DNA of 56,486 nt from an uncultured Oscillospiraceae bacterium (GCA_948616425.1 CAPGBJ010000070.1:1-56486), one strand, 5' to 3'; positions 46,216-55,235 are shown, counted from the first letter of the stretch. The notes: a model not told the origin generated them from the letters alone. A program made the numbers and translations.

Positions 46216-48788
46216 GCTGGATCCCTTTCTTTGATACACTTCCAAATGACTTTCTTTAACAGTGCTATGTCAATGGGTTTTGCCACATGGGCGTTCATCC
46301 CGGCGTCCAGGGCGGCCCTTTCATCCTCGGCAAAGGCGTTGGCCGTCATGGCGATGATGGGAATATGTCTGGCGTCGGCGCGGCCCAGGGCCCTGATTGC
46401 CCTTGTCGCGTCATAGCCGTTCATAAGGGGCATCTGAACATCCATTAAAATTGCGTCAAACTCGTCCTGTGCGGCATTTTGGAAGCGTTCCAGCGCCAAC
46501 TGGCCGTTTTCGACAATTTCGCAGCTGGCCCCCTCCATCCCCAGGACCTCGGACAGAATTTCTGCGTTGATCTCATTGTCCTCGGCGGCGAGAAAGTGAA
46601 GACCTTCCAGTTCCGCGCCTTTGACCGGTTCTGCCTGCCGCAGGCCGCCAGCGGCGGCCCGCATCTCCAATATCCTGTACTTGAGGGCAGAGACAAAGAA
46701 GGGCTTCATAAGCAGTCCTGTATTCTCCAGCCGGAGGGCCTCCTCGGTGCCGTCGTCATCCAGGTCAAGCAGGAACAGAATTGGTACCGTGTTCGGGAGT
46801 ATCTCCCGTATCTGCCCTGCCGCCTGGAGGCCGTTCAGGTCCGGCAGATTCCAGCCCAGAAGAACCATCTGGTAGCCCATCTCTTGGGCGCTGGTCTGAA
46901 GCAGTTCGACGGCTTCCGCTGCGGTGTGGGCGGTATCGGTCAGCACGCCCATGTCTTGCATCAGGGCTTGGATGTTCTGGCATACCTCCACATCGCTGTC
47001 CGCGGCCAGAATTCGGGTGATTCCGCTTTCCGCCCAAAACTGCTTGTCGGCCTGGCCTTCGGGAATGCGGAACTCCAGCTCGACCCGAAACAGGCTGCCT
47101 TTGTCCACCTGACTGAAGACCTCGATGCTTCCTCCCATCAACTCCACAATGCTCTTTGTGATCGCCATGCCCAGTCCAGTGCCCTGCACCTTGTTGGTGG
47201 TGCTGTTTTCCGCCCGGGTAAAGGCGTCAAAGATGGTCTCTAAATATTCCGGTGTCATGCCATATCCGTTGTCCTCTACCTCAATACGGATATGCTCATA
47301 TTGGCTGGAACGTTGCCTGAGTCCCGTCATACGAAACCAGATGCTGCCCTCCTCCTGGGTGTATTTGACAGCGTTAGAGAGGAGATTAATCAAGATTTGA
47401 TTGAGTCTGGTTTCATCTCCTATCAGATATTCGTGTTTGACAGCGTTCACTTCCACATGGAAGCTTTGCCGCTTGGCCTTTGCCATGGGCTGGATGATGG
47501 CATCTACAGAAGACACCACGTCATTCAGGGAGAATTGCGCAAGGTTGAGTACCACTTTTCCGCTTTCGATTTTGGAGACGTCCAAAATGTCATTGATCAG
47601 GCTAAGCAGATGCTGGCCAGAGGCTGTAATTTTTCTGGTGTACTCCCGTACCTTAGCTGGGTTGTCCGACTCCATGGCGAGCAGGTTGGTAAAGCCCAGG
47701 ACTGCATTTAGCGGCGTGCGAATGTCGTGGGACATGTTGGACAGAAAGGTTGTCTTTGAATTGTTGGCAATCTGCGCGGCCTGAAGGGCCTCTGACAGCT
47801 GCCGGTTGTGAAGTTCGCGCTCTGCCTCCCGCTCTTTTCGAATTCTGTTTTGCTGCCTGTGATTGAAATAGTACAGGGTACAGCACAGGAAAAAGGCGGT
47901 CAGCATGACAAAGACGACAATAAAGATATTATGATTGACGGTTCTGCCCTCCTGCTGGATTGCCTCAATGGGCACGTACCCGACCAGGAAGATGTTGCCG
48001 CCGTTCACTGACCACATATAGTTCAGGGCGTTGGTGTTCCGGATATTGTGATAAAACAGGACATTTTTGCCCTCTTCCAGGCACTGGTCCACCTCGCGCT
48101 GTAGCTCTTGATCTACAATGTTGTTTGCCCGGTAGAAATCCGCCAGGTTCAGGTGACCTGCATTCCGCTTACCCATGCCCTTGGGCTTTAGAACGAACCG
48201 TTCGCTCTCCGCGTCCATGATATAGAGTGTGGCGTTTCCGTTATAGAAGCTGTCCGGGAGAGATTTGTCCAGAGAGTCGTAGATGTATTCTACGTAGAGG
48301 GTTCCAATCTCCTGACCGTCCCTGACTACAGGGCATTTTATGGAGTATGCCCAGGTCCCCATAAAGTTCAGGTAGGATTTGGACACGGGCAAGTTATTTA
48401 CCGTTCTGCCTGCGGAAAAGTCTAGGTCCGCGTCGGAGAACACCTCGCCGGTGTTGGAAATTCCCTCCGTCTCTCCCGACAAAATCAGCGAAAGTTTTGC
48501 CATGATCTGGTTTTTCTCATAGGAGCGGATGTACTGTTCCGGGTCCTCTGCCTGCGCCAGTTCCCGGGCGATCAGTGTTTGAAATTCTGCCTCATTGTTT
48601 AAAATAGCTTCTATGGTACACTGAATCAGATCCAGACTTTCGCTCAAATTTTGAATGGCAGACTGGGACATTTCCCGAGAGATTCTCCCCGCCACTAAGA
48701 AAACAACAGTCCCTAGGATGCCAAAGACCAAGATGATGGAGAGAAACAGAGAGATGCCCTTATTCGTTCTGTCCAGCTTCTTTTTCAT
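46212..48788 (-). CDS. hybrid sensor histidine kinase with two receiver domains
   Basis: The product has 858 residues. Two membrane segments (about 12-35 and 288-308) bracket a sensor domain with a Cache-like KSYLNFMGTWAYSIKCPVV block. The kinase has SHDIRTPLN with the phospho-His near 354, an N box in NQILINLLSNAVKYT, and G boxes EDNGYGMTP and GTGLGMAI. Two receivers follow. The first reads MVLLGWNLPDLNG, with Gly where the phospho-Asp belongs. The second is intact (ILMDVQMPLMNGYD). The ATG at 48788 follows GGAG. No output regulator is adjacent. The solute-binding gene overlaps its stop. Confidence 0.93.
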   Translation of the reverse strand: MKKKLDRTNKGISLFLSIILVFGILGTVVFLVAGRISREMSQSAIQNLSESLDLIQCTIEAILNNEAEFQTLIARELAQAEDPEQYIRSYEKNQIMAKLSLILSGETEGISNTGEVFSDADLDFSAGRTVNNLPVSKSYLNFMGTWAYSIKCPVVRDGQEIGTLYVEYIYDSLDKSLPDSFYNGNATLYIMDAESERFVLKPKGMGKRNAGHLNLADFYRANNIVDQELQREVDQCLEEGKNVLFYHNIRNTNALNYMWSVNGGNIFLVGYVPIEAIQQEGRTVNHNIFIVVFVMLTAFFLCCTLYYFNHRQQNRIRKEREAERELHNRQLSEALQAAQIANNSKTTFLSNMSHDIRTPLNAVLGFTNLLAMESDNPAKVREYTRKITASGQHLLSLINDILDVSKIESGKVVLNLAQFSLNDVVSSVDAIIQPMAKAKRQSFHVEVNAVKHEYLIGDETRLNQILINLLSNAVKYTQEEGSIWFRMTGLRQRSSQYEHIRIEVEDNGYGMTPEYLETIFDAFTRAENSTTNKVQGTGLGMAITKSIVELMGGSIEVFSQVDKGSLFRVELEFRIPEGQADKQFWAESGITRILAADSDVEVCQNIQALMQDMGVLTDTAHTAAEAVELLQTSAQEMGYQMVLLGWNLPDLNGLQAAGQIREILPNTVPILFLLDLDDDGTEEALRLENTGLLMKPFFVSALKYRILEMRAAAGGLRQAEPVKGAELEGLHFLAAEDNEINAEILSEVLGMEGASCEIVENGQLALERFQNAAQDEFDAILMDVQMPLMNGYDATRAIRALGRADARHIPIIAMTANAFAEDERAALDAGMNAHVAKPIDIALLKKVIWKCIKERDPA

Positions 48789-49105
48789 GTTGAATCTCCA
48801 TTCCGCTGCCATGGATTTGATAGAGTTCAGATGCTTTTCATATAGATTGCGGCGCAGATAAGCAGCATGTGGAACTGCGCGCAGGAGCGCATATGACTGG
48901 TGCAGTGAGGCGTATAGCCAAAAATAAATCGTTTGTTTGGCAGCTGTGGCTGCCGGCTTCCAGAGCCGATGGGATGTCTGGCGCCCATGGACAAAACGTC
49001 AGTTGGCGTTTGAGAGAACAGGGAAATCGGCGCCCTGGGTCCTTGCTGCCAGACGCTTTGCTCGCCAGCAGATGTATGCTTCTTAACCTAAGTAACGGCG
49101 CCCAT

Positions 49106-49135
49106 ATTATAGCATCTTCCATGTCTTTGCGTCAA
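49106..49135 (-). promoter_or_regulatory. promoter of the hybrid kinase operon
   Basis: TTGACG (49130-49135), 18 bases, a perfect TATAAT (49106-49111) on the minus strand. It predicts a leader of about 310 bases (48789-49099) before the kinase start. That leader contains three GGCGCC words but no recognised riboswitch. Confidence 0.75.
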
Positions 49136-49243
49136 CAACTATAGGTGGGGTCAGATGGAGAGCTTTCTTGAAATAGTGGGGTGTGTATGATATAGTATAT
49201 GCGCTGGATGGAGGATACGCCCGGGGCCGACTGGGAGGGCCTT

Positions 49244-49318
49244 ATGGGCGCAGACCTTTGGCGGATGAAAGAGGCGGAACGAAAAATCTATGGATGGAGA
49301 TTCCTTGCTGAAAAATAA
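49244..49318 (+). CDS. possible 24-aa microprotein upstream of the SRP RNA
   Basis: GGGAGGG lies four bases before an ATG that encodes MGADLWRMKEAERKIYGWRF and ends LAEK. A candidate promoter (TTGAAA, 17 bases, TATAGT ending near 49195) lies about 50 bases upstream. The frame also extends upstream to ATG 49199. The peptide would be an amphipathic helix with several Trp. It could be chance. Confidence 0.3.
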   Translation: MGADLWRMKEAERKIYGWRFLAEK

Positions 49319-49321
49319 GGA

Positions 49322-49350
49322 TTGATAATTGGGAAAAACTATAGTACAAT
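49322..49350 (+). promoter_or_regulatory. promoter of the SRP RNA gene
   Basis: TTGATA (49322-49327), 17 bases, TACAAT (49345-49350). Transcription would start near 49357, just before the paired 5' end of the RNA. Confidence 0.7.
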
Positions 49351-49361
49351 GGTTCTCAGAT

Positions 49362-49680
49362 GTGTTCCGCCCTGGTGCGGAGCAAGGCCGCACTAGTCGG
49401 GGAGATAGCGGTGCCCTGTACCCGCAATCCGCTGCAGCGGGGATGAATCCCGGCCCCCGGACGTGAGGATGTGCTGTCTGCCCTGGAAAAGCAGTGATGA
49501 TAGACCGGTCCCGCGCAACGCGGCTCCGTGAACCGTGTCAGGCGGGGAACCGAGCAGCACTAAGCGGCCCGCTGCGTGTGCCGCGGGGATACTGTTCTTG
49601 AGCCGGCTGTCCAGGTAACGGGTATGTCCCGCGCTTCAAAGGCCGGTGTGCGGTCTTGCTTGGTACCAAGACGGAACATT
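49362..49680 (+). ncRNA. ffs: signal recognition particle RNA, large Firmicute type
   Basis: SRP RNA binds Ffh and targets nascent membrane proteins. The Alu part has GGGGAGATAGCGGTGCCCTG, like the B. subtilis scRNA. The S-domain hairpin reads GTCAGG, then CGG, a GGAA tetraloop, CCG and AGCAGCA, the universal Ffh-binding motif. The ends pair: TGTTCCG (49363-49369) with CGGAACA (49672-49678), and AGCAAGGCCGCAC with GTGCGGTCTTGCT. It lies upstream of dnaX, a common clostridial order. The exact mature ends are approximate. Confidence 0.92.
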
Positions 49681-49867
49681 CTACAGGAAAGGACTGCGGG
49701 TATGGCCTGGAGGAAATACCAGATTAACAGTGGGCATACCACTCTGGATCATGCGCAGCTGGAGCGGTCTGTTCATCATGGCCCATGATGCGGATGGCGA
49801 TGGTATTTGAAAGGAAATGGAAAGGCTGTTAAACCATACAGCCGAGAGGTCAGGATGAGGTGATCTG

Positions 49868-51649
49868 ATGTATCAGGCGCTGTACCGCAAGTGGCGGCCC
49901 AGGAGTTTTGACGACGTGGTGGGGCAGGAACATATCACCGACACCCTGAAGCGCCAAGTGGCGGTCGGCCGGCTGTCCCACGCCTATCTGTTTACCGGTA
50001 CCCGAGGTACTGGTAAGACCACCTGCGCCAAAATTTTAGCGCGGGCGGTGAACTGCGAGGACCTCCAAGGCGGCAACCCCTGCAACCGGTGTCCGGCCTG
50101 TCTGGGTATCGAGAACGGCTCGATTCTGGATGTGCTGGAGCTGGATGCCGCCTCGAACAATGGAGTGGATCAGGTCCGGGCCCTGCGGGACGAGGCGGTG
50201 TATACGCCGGCAGCGGTCCGCAGGCGAGTTTACATCGTGGATGAGGTCCACATGCTGTCCACTGCCGCCTTCAACGCCCTGCTGAAGATTCTGGAGGAGC
50301 CGCCTCCCCACCTGCTCTTTATTTTAGCCACCACTGAGCTGCACAAGGTGCCCGCTACCATCAAGAGTCGGTGCCAACAGTTTGCCTTCAAGCGGATTTT
50401 TCCCACACAGATTGCCCAGCGGCTGGAGTATGTGGCGGAACAAGAGCACATTCCTCTCGTCCCAGAGGGGGCCGCCCTGCTGGCCCGGCTGGCTGATGGC
50501 GGTATGAGGGACGCCCTGTCTCTGTTGGACCAGTGTGCTGGAGGCAAAGACAAAGTGGACGAACGGGCGATTCTGGACACTTTGGGTCTGGCGGGCAACG
50601 TGGAGACCGCGGCTCTGATGGAGCGGCTGGCTGCCCGGGACACCGCCGAGGCGCTGGAGACTCTGGCCCGGCTGTATGCCAACGGAAAAGATGTGGGCTC
50701 TGTGCTGGGAGAGCTGTCCGCCTTGGCGCGAGATCTTCTTTTGCGAAAGACTGCGCCTCAGGGGGGCGCTGCGCTGATGGGGGGAGGCTATGACGAGGCC
50801 ACACTGCGTCGGTTGGGAGAGCAGCTGACGGCTCAGCGGCTGCTGCAGATGCTCACACGTCTTCAGGCTGCCCTGGCTGAACTGCCCCGGAGCGGCAGCC
50901 GGCGCACCGTTGCGGAGTTGTGCCTGATTCGGCTCAGTGACGAATCCTTGGATGAGTCGGCGGCCGGGCTGTCCGCTCGGATTGCCCGGCTAGAAGAGCG
51001 GTTGGCCAAAGGGGGAACTGTGGCTCCCCCTGGCCCTCAGGCGGAGCCGGCAAAGGCCTCTAAGCCCTTGGCGAGTGCGGGGAAGTCGCCAGAGGACGCG
51101 CCCCCCTGGGAGGAGGAGCGCCCTCCTCTGCCTGACGAACCTCCTCCGACAGAGTCTGACTACCTCTTTGATGAACCAGAACCGTCTCACGCTGCGGTCC
51201 ATTCCACAGATGTTTTGCCTCGTGAGGCGGACAGCCCGCCCGCTATCCCGACACCGGGGCGTGGCGAGGCGGAGTCGGCGCCCCGTGGGCAGGGGGGCAG
51301 CGATAGCGCCTTTTGGCCTTCCTTTGCGGCGGGGCTGAAAGGAAGGGTGCCTCCCACAGTGATACCTTATCTGAACAATCCAGACAAGGTGACCGGTGTT
51401 CGCCAGAACGGCCGATTGACTCTGTGGGTGGACAGCGAGTTTACCCGGTCGATGCTGAATAAACCCTCTATTTTGGAAAAGCTGGCCCTGGCTACAGAGG
51501 GATTTTTCGGAGAACGGCTCCAGGTCAGTGTGGTGACAGGCGCTCCCCCTCCCTCGGAGCAGGGCCAGGGCTCCGCTCCGGCGGCGGACAGAGACCCGCT
51601 GGATGATCTGCTGCCCTTTGAAAGGCTGGGGAATGTCACCATCCAATGA
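49868..51649 (+). CDS. dnaX: DNA polymerase III subunit gamma/tau
   Basis: DnaX is the clamp-loader ATPase of the replisome. It starts MYQALYRKWRPRSFDDVVGQ. Walker A is FTGTRGTGKTTCAKIL, and the zinc module is CEDLQGGNPCNRCPAC. DEVHMLSTAAFNALLKILEE and the SRC box of TIKSRCQQF follow. Residues about 370-480 are a Pro/Glu-rich linker, then a tau-like C-terminal domain. It has 593 residues, normal for Firmicutes. A GAGGTGATCT site precedes the ATG. It is followed closely by ybaB. Confidence 0.97.
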   Translation: MYQALYRKWRPRSFDDVVGQEHITDTLKRQVAVGRLSHAYLFTGTRGTGKTTCAKILARAVNCEDLQGGNPCNRCPACLGIENGSILDVLELDAASNNGVDQVRALRDEAVYTPAAVRRRVYIVDEVHMLSTAAFNALLKILEEPPPHLLFILATTELHKVPATIKSRCQQFAFKRIFPTQIAQRLEYVAEQEHIPLVPEGAALLARLADGGMRDALSLLDQCAGGKDKVDERAILDTLGLAGNVETAALMERLAARDTAEALETLARLYANGKDVGSVLGELSALARDLLLRKTAPQGGAALMGGGYDEATLRRLGEQLTAQRLLQMLTRLQAALAELPRSGSRRTVAELCLIRLSDESLDESAAGLSARIARLEERLAKGGTVAPPGPQAEPAKASKPLASAGKSPEDAPPWEEERPPLPDEPPPTESDYLFDEPEPSHAAVHSTDVLPREADSPPAIPTPGRGEAESAPRGQGGSDSAFWPSFAAGLKGRVPPTVIPYLNNPDKVTGVRQNGRLTLWVDSEFTRSMLNKPSILEKLALATEGFFGERLQVSVVTGAPPPSEQGQGSAPAADRDPLDDLLPFERLGNVTIQ

Positions 51650-51721
51650 TGGTGTCCGCGGAGACGGACAGGACCATCTCGGTAAAACTGTGTTTTAATA
51701 TATCATAAAGGAGTTTTCAAT

Positions 51722-52075
51722 ATGGCGAAGGGTTATGGCCGGGGGATGCCCGGTATGGGCGGCGGCATGAATATGAATATGATCAAGCAGGCCCAGAAGA
51801 TGCAGCAGGACATGATGCGTATGCAGCAGGAGCTCCAGGAGAAGGAGTACCAGGCTGCCTCTGGGGGCGGGGTAGTAACGGCTACTGTCAGCGGCAAGCA
51901 CGAGGTGAAGAGCCTTACCATCGACCCCGAGGCCGTGGACCCCGACGATGTGGAGATGCTCCAGGATATGATTGTGGCCGCTGTCAACGAGGCCATGCGC
52001 GCTGCCGACGCCGACGCCGCCAATACAATGCAGTCTATCACCGGCGGGCTGGGTCTGGGCGGACTGGGGCTGTAA
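51722..52075 (+). CDS. ybaB: YbaB/EbfC family nucleoid-associated protein
   Basis: The product has 117 residues. A Met/Gly-rich start (MAKGYGRGMPGMGGGMNMNM) leads into MIKQAQKMQQDMMRMQQELQ. The core VVTATVSGKHEVKSLTIDPE and VAAVNEAMRAADADAANTM are typical. These small dimers bind DNA and are usually encoded with dnaX and recR. An AAGGAG site precedes the ATG. It ends in LGLGGLGL. Confidence 0.95.
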   Translation: MAKGYGRGMPGMGGGMNMNMIKQAQKMQQDMMRMQQELQEKEYQAASGGGVVTATVSGKHEVKSLTIDPEAVDPDDVEMLQDMIVAAVNEAMRAADADAANTMQSITGGLGLGGLGL

Positions 52076-52089
52076 AAAAGCTTGAGAGA

Positions 52090-52114
52090 GGGCTGTCCGC
52101 CGGGCAGCCCTTTT
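52090..52114 (+). terminator. terminator after ybaB
   Basis: GGGCTG pairs with CAGCCC around GTCCGCCGGG-type loop sequence, followed by TTTT. It separates dnaX-ybaB from the small genes. Confidence 0.6.
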
Positions 52115-52139
52115 GTCCTGACGAGAGGGAAGGAAAGAT

Positions 52140-52376
52140 ATGGAGTATCGCGCAGAGGGACGAAATCAGCCCGATTCCGGGCGTCAGTTTCCTGATGAGG
52201 ATGGCTTTGATTACACGGGTCCCAGCCCAGATGTCTGGGCTGGGTACCTGAAGGGACAGCTGCTGCACACCCCGTGCCCTCTGCCTCAGGAGCGGAACCA
52301 GAGGCTGGCAGCCCGCCGGGCGGCACAGCGGGAACCGGGCTGGCAGTGGAATGTCTCCAGGGCGGGGCTTTCATGA
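52140..52376 (+). CDS. small hypothetical protein (78 aa)
   Basis: The product starts MEYRAEGRNQPDSGRQFPDE and has the core DYTGPSPDVWAGYLKGQLLH followed by an Arg/Ala-rich stretch. It is hydrophilic, with no signal or membrane segment. A GGAAGG site precedes the ATG. Its TGA overlaps the next ATG as ATGA. The pair occupies the place where recR often follows ybaB. I do not recognise a family. Confidence 0.6.
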   Translation: MEYRAEGRNQPDSGRQFPDEDGFDYTGPSPDVWAGYLKGQLLHTPCPLPQERNQRLAARRAAQREPGWQWNVSRAGLS

Positions 52377-52513
52377 AGCGGCTGTCTTGTCTGTATGTTG
52401 ACACAGAGGTGGCCCGCCAATACGATATCTCGGCCCTGGCTCCTCAGCTCAGGGAGCGTGCGGAGATGGAGGGGATATCCCTCTATGTCTGGCCGGAAAA
52501 ATACTATGATTAG
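52373..52513 (+). CDS. small hypothetical protein (46 aa)
   Basis: The product starts MKRLSCLYVDTEVARQYDIS and ends with the acidic-aromatic tail LYVWPEKYYD. Four-base overlap with the preceding gene indicates coupled translation. It is soluble and too short for a confident fold. The MATE gene's ribosome site overlaps its stop, so the three genes may be one transcript. Function is unknown. Confidence 0.6.
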   Translation: MKRLSCLYVDTEVARQYDISALAPQLRERAEMEGISLYVWPEKYYD

Positions 52514-52525
52514 GAGGTGAGGCAC

Positions 52526-53902
52526 ATGCCCCATTTTCATCAAAGTCACCCCAGGGAGCCGGTGGACCAGCGGCAGAAGATGTTGGAGACCCCCATTGAT
52601 CGGCTGATTCCCTCGTTGGCGGTTCCTACCATTGTCAGTATGCTAGTGACTTCCATCTACAATATGGCGGATACTTACTTTGTCTCCCAACTGAACACCA
52701 GCGCGTCTGGGGCGGTGGGGGTGGTGTTCTCCCTCATGGCTATCATTCAGGCGGTGGGCTTTACTGTGGGGATGGGGACAGGTTCTATCGCCTCTCGACT
52801 GCTGGGGCAGGACAAAAGAGGGGAAGCCAATATCTACGCATCTACCGGCGTGGTGGCCGCTCTGGTGGTAGGGCTGCTTATGGCGGGGGCTGGGCTGGCT
52901 TTCCGGGGGCAGCTGATGTGGTTGCTGGGCAGTACCCCCACCATCTATCCTTACGCCCTGGACTACGCCTTCTATATTATCCTGGGAGCCCCAGTGATGA
53001 TTTTGTCTTTCACCTTGAATAACCTGCTGCGCTGGCAGGGAAAGGCGAATCTGTCTGTCTTCGGTCTGGCTACAGGCGGAATTTTGAATATCATCCTGGA
53101 CCCTATCTTCATCTATGGATTTGGGATGGGGATCTCGGGCGCGGGGGCGGCCACCCTGCTCAGCCAATGTGTCAGCCTGACCATCCTGGCCGCCTTCTTC
53201 CTGCTGAAAAAGAGCGATCTGCGGGTGAGCCTGCTGTGTGTCTCCCGCTCTCCCCGGACCTATCTGGCCATTTTGAAGCAGGGGATGCCCTCTTTCTTCC
53301 GACAGGGGGTGTTGTCTGTTTCCACCATGGCGCTAAACTACAACGCCAAGCTCTACGGTGACGCGGCGGTGGCCGCCCTGTCCATTGTGACGAAGGTGTT
53401 TATGGTGATTCAATCCATTGTGATTGGGTTCGGACAGGGCTTTCAGCCTGTGCTGGGCTACAACTACGGCGCCAAGCGGCTGGATCGGGTGAAAGAGGCG
53501 GTGTGGTTCTCGATCCGGACCTGTACTGTCATACTGACAGTGGGGGCGGTAATCGGCTTTGTACTAGCTCCGCATATCATCACGCTTTTCCGCCGGGACG
53601 ACGCTGTGGTAATTGCCATCGGCACCCGAGCTTTCCGGTATCAATGCTTCACCCTGCCCTTGGGGGCAGTGTTGGTCTTTGCAAATATGTTTTTCCAGTC
53701 TTTGGGAAAGTCTTGGCGGGCTGTAATTTTGGCCATCTGCCGGCAGGGGCTGTATATCCCTATGGTCTATTTCATGACCAGCCAATTCGGTTTGGCCGGC
53801 CTGGAGCGGACTCAGGCCTCCGCAGATCTGCTGGCCTTTCTCCTGTCCGCCGGAGTGATTGTCCACTACTTTAAAATGGAATTTGGTCGGGAGGAAATAT
53901 AG
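52526..53902 (+). CDS. MATE family efflux transporter
   Basis: The product has 458 residues and about twelve membrane segments. It has the MATE openings TPIDRLIPSLAVPTIVSMLV and IYNMADTYFVSQLNTSASGA. GTGSIASRLLGQDKRGEANI and VIGFGQGFQPVLGYNYGAKR are the conserved blocks of each half. MATE proteins export cationic drugs or metabolites in exchange for Na+ or H+. The ATG at 52526 is 8 bases from AGGAGG; a GTG at 52517 overlaps that site. Substrate is unknown. Confidence 0.93.
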   Translation: MPHFHQSHPREPVDQRQKMLETPIDRLIPSLAVPTIVSMLVTSIYNMADTYFVSQLNTSASGAVGVVFSLMAIIQAVGFTVGMGTGSIASRLLGQDKRGEANIYASTGVVAALVVGLLMAGAGLAFRGQLMWLLGSTPTIYPYALDYAFYIILGAPVMILSFTLNNLLRWQGKANLSVFGLATGGILNIILDPIFIYGFGMGISGAGAATLLSQCVSLTILAAFFLLKKSDLRVSLLCVSRSPRTYLAILKQGMPSFFRQGVLSVSTMALNYNAKLYGDAAVAALSIVTKVFMVIQSIVIGFGQGFQPVLGYNYGAKRLDRVKEAVWFSIRTCTVILTVGAVIGFVLAPHIITLFRRDDAVVIAIGTRAFRYQCFTLPLGAVLVFANMFFQSLGKSWRAVILAICRQGLYIPMVYFMTSQFGLAGLERTQASADLLAFLLSAGVIVHYFKMEFGREEI

Positions 53903-54133
53903 ATTTACGGGGGCTCTTTGCAGTAGTTCAGCCGCTACAGATACTGACTTTTCTCCACCATAATTTTTCAGTTTTCTGGAAAAGGTTCCATATTCCGGGG
54001 AGATTGCCTCAACAATCGGATCAATGAAGGAAAATAACGCTATCTCCAAGGACTAAAATTGGGTTGCGGTACGGTTTGGGTCTGCCTCTGTACCGCTGCC
54101 TACAAAAACGTCTGAATGATTGGAATCACTTTT

Positions 54134-54169
54134 GCGCTGCCCTTCCCCCTGGGGAGGGCAGTGCTTTTT
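54134..54169 (+). terminator. terminator in the MATE-regulator gap
   Basis: GCGCTGCCCTTCCCC pairs with GGGGAGGGCAGTGC, followed by TTTTT. The rest of the 637-base gap (53903-54539) holds an AT-rich tract at about 54236-54480 and possible remnants of coding sequence on the minus strand near 53930-54049. Confidence 0.85.
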
Positions 54170-54413
54170 ACATCCTCCATTCCCACGCCTCTCCCATCGG
54201 TTTTCAAATCTCATCTTTTGTAAGATAATTTTCATTAGGTATCGCTGGGAGCGATTTAATCTCCAGCTTTTTTGCTAACATATAATATTTATGTGTTTTA
54301 ATATGGCGCAAAATGTTTTAAATACACCAAAAAATTGATATATTTGATGAAATTCACCCTTTAAATCGTTGTTCTTTTCTAAAAATCTTAAGTACTTCTT
54401 AATATTTTTACGC

Positions 54414-54441
54414 TTGCAACTTAAACTGTCTGTGATATGCT
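54414..54441 (+). promoter_or_regulatory. possible promoter of the two-component genes
   Basis: TTGCAA (54414-54419), 16 bases, TATGCT (54436-54441), at the end of an AT-rich tract that could act as an upstream element. Confidence 0.45.
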
Positions 54442-54539
54442 ATTACTCAGAACATACAGATCCCCATTCATTCTCTGCATTCCCGCTTTTTTGAGTGGAA
54501 GTACAGAGACAGATTGGGAAAACGGGGGAGGAACGGTCC

Positions 54540-55235
54540 ATGTACACCATTCTGATCTGCGATGACGACAAGGACATCGTATCTGCGTTAGATATCTACC
54601 TCACCAGCGAGGGCTACCAGACCTTGAAGGCCTATAACGGGAGGGAGGCGCTTCGGGCGGCGGAGACCCACGAGATTCACTTGATTCTGATGGACATTAT
54701 GATGCCCGAGCTGGATGGAATCCGAGCCACCGCCAAGCTGCGGGAGGGGAGCAATGTGCCCATTATCTTACTGACAGCTAAGAGCGAGGACACAGATAAG
54801 ATCCTGGGCCTGAATATTGGGGCGGACGACTATATCACCAAGCCGTTCAACCCGCTGGAGGTCATTGCCCGGGTGAAGAGCCAGCTGCGTCGGTATACCG
54901 CCTTGGGCGGGGCGGAGAAGGGCCCCGGCCTGATTACAGCTGGGCCCATCGCCATGGACGACGGGGCCAAGGTGGTCACGGTGGATGGAGAACCCATCTC
55001 CCTTACCCCTATTGAGTATAACATTTTAAAGCTGCTGCTGTCCCACCCGGGGCAGGTCTTCTCCTCCGCTCAGATCTACGAACAGGTGTGGAATGACCCG
55101 GCCTATGGCTCGGAAAACACGGTGGCCGTCCACATCCGCCATCTGCGGGAGAAGATTGAAATCAATCCTGCCGAGCCCCGTTATCTTAAAGTGGTCTGGG
55201 GCCTGGGCTACAAGATTGAGAAGGGGGCGGGCTGA
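54540..55235 (+). CDS. OmpR/PhoB family response regulator
   Basis: The product has 231 residues. The receiver has ILICDDDKDIVSALDIYL, the phospho-Asp in LILMDIMMPELDG, and the conserved Lys in GADDYITKPFNPLEV. The winged-helix DNA-binding domain ends in SENTVAVHIRHLREKIEINP and WGLGYKIEKGAG. The ATG at 54540 follows GGGAGGAACGG; the longer frame from 54495 lacks a site. Its stop overlaps the start of the kinase by one base. The pair resembles VanRS-type systems of Clostridia. Confidence 0.95.
   Translation: MYTILICDDDKDIVSALDIYLTSEGYQTLKAYNGREALRAAETHEIHLILMDIMMPELDGIRATAKLREGSNVPIILLTAKSEDTDKILGLNIGADDYITKPFNPLEVIARVKSQLRRYTALGGAEKGPGLITAGPIAMDDGAKVVTVDGEPISLTPIEYNILKLLLSHPGQVFSSAQIYEQVWNDPAYGSENTVAVHIRHLREKIEINPAEPRYLKVVWGLGYKIEKGAG

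Noticed and set aside
49370..49660. A cobalamin or other metabolite riboswitch upstream of dnaX
   Set aside because: The Ffh-binding hairpin with a GGAA loop and the paired ends identify SRP RNA, and dnaX is not a riboswitch target.
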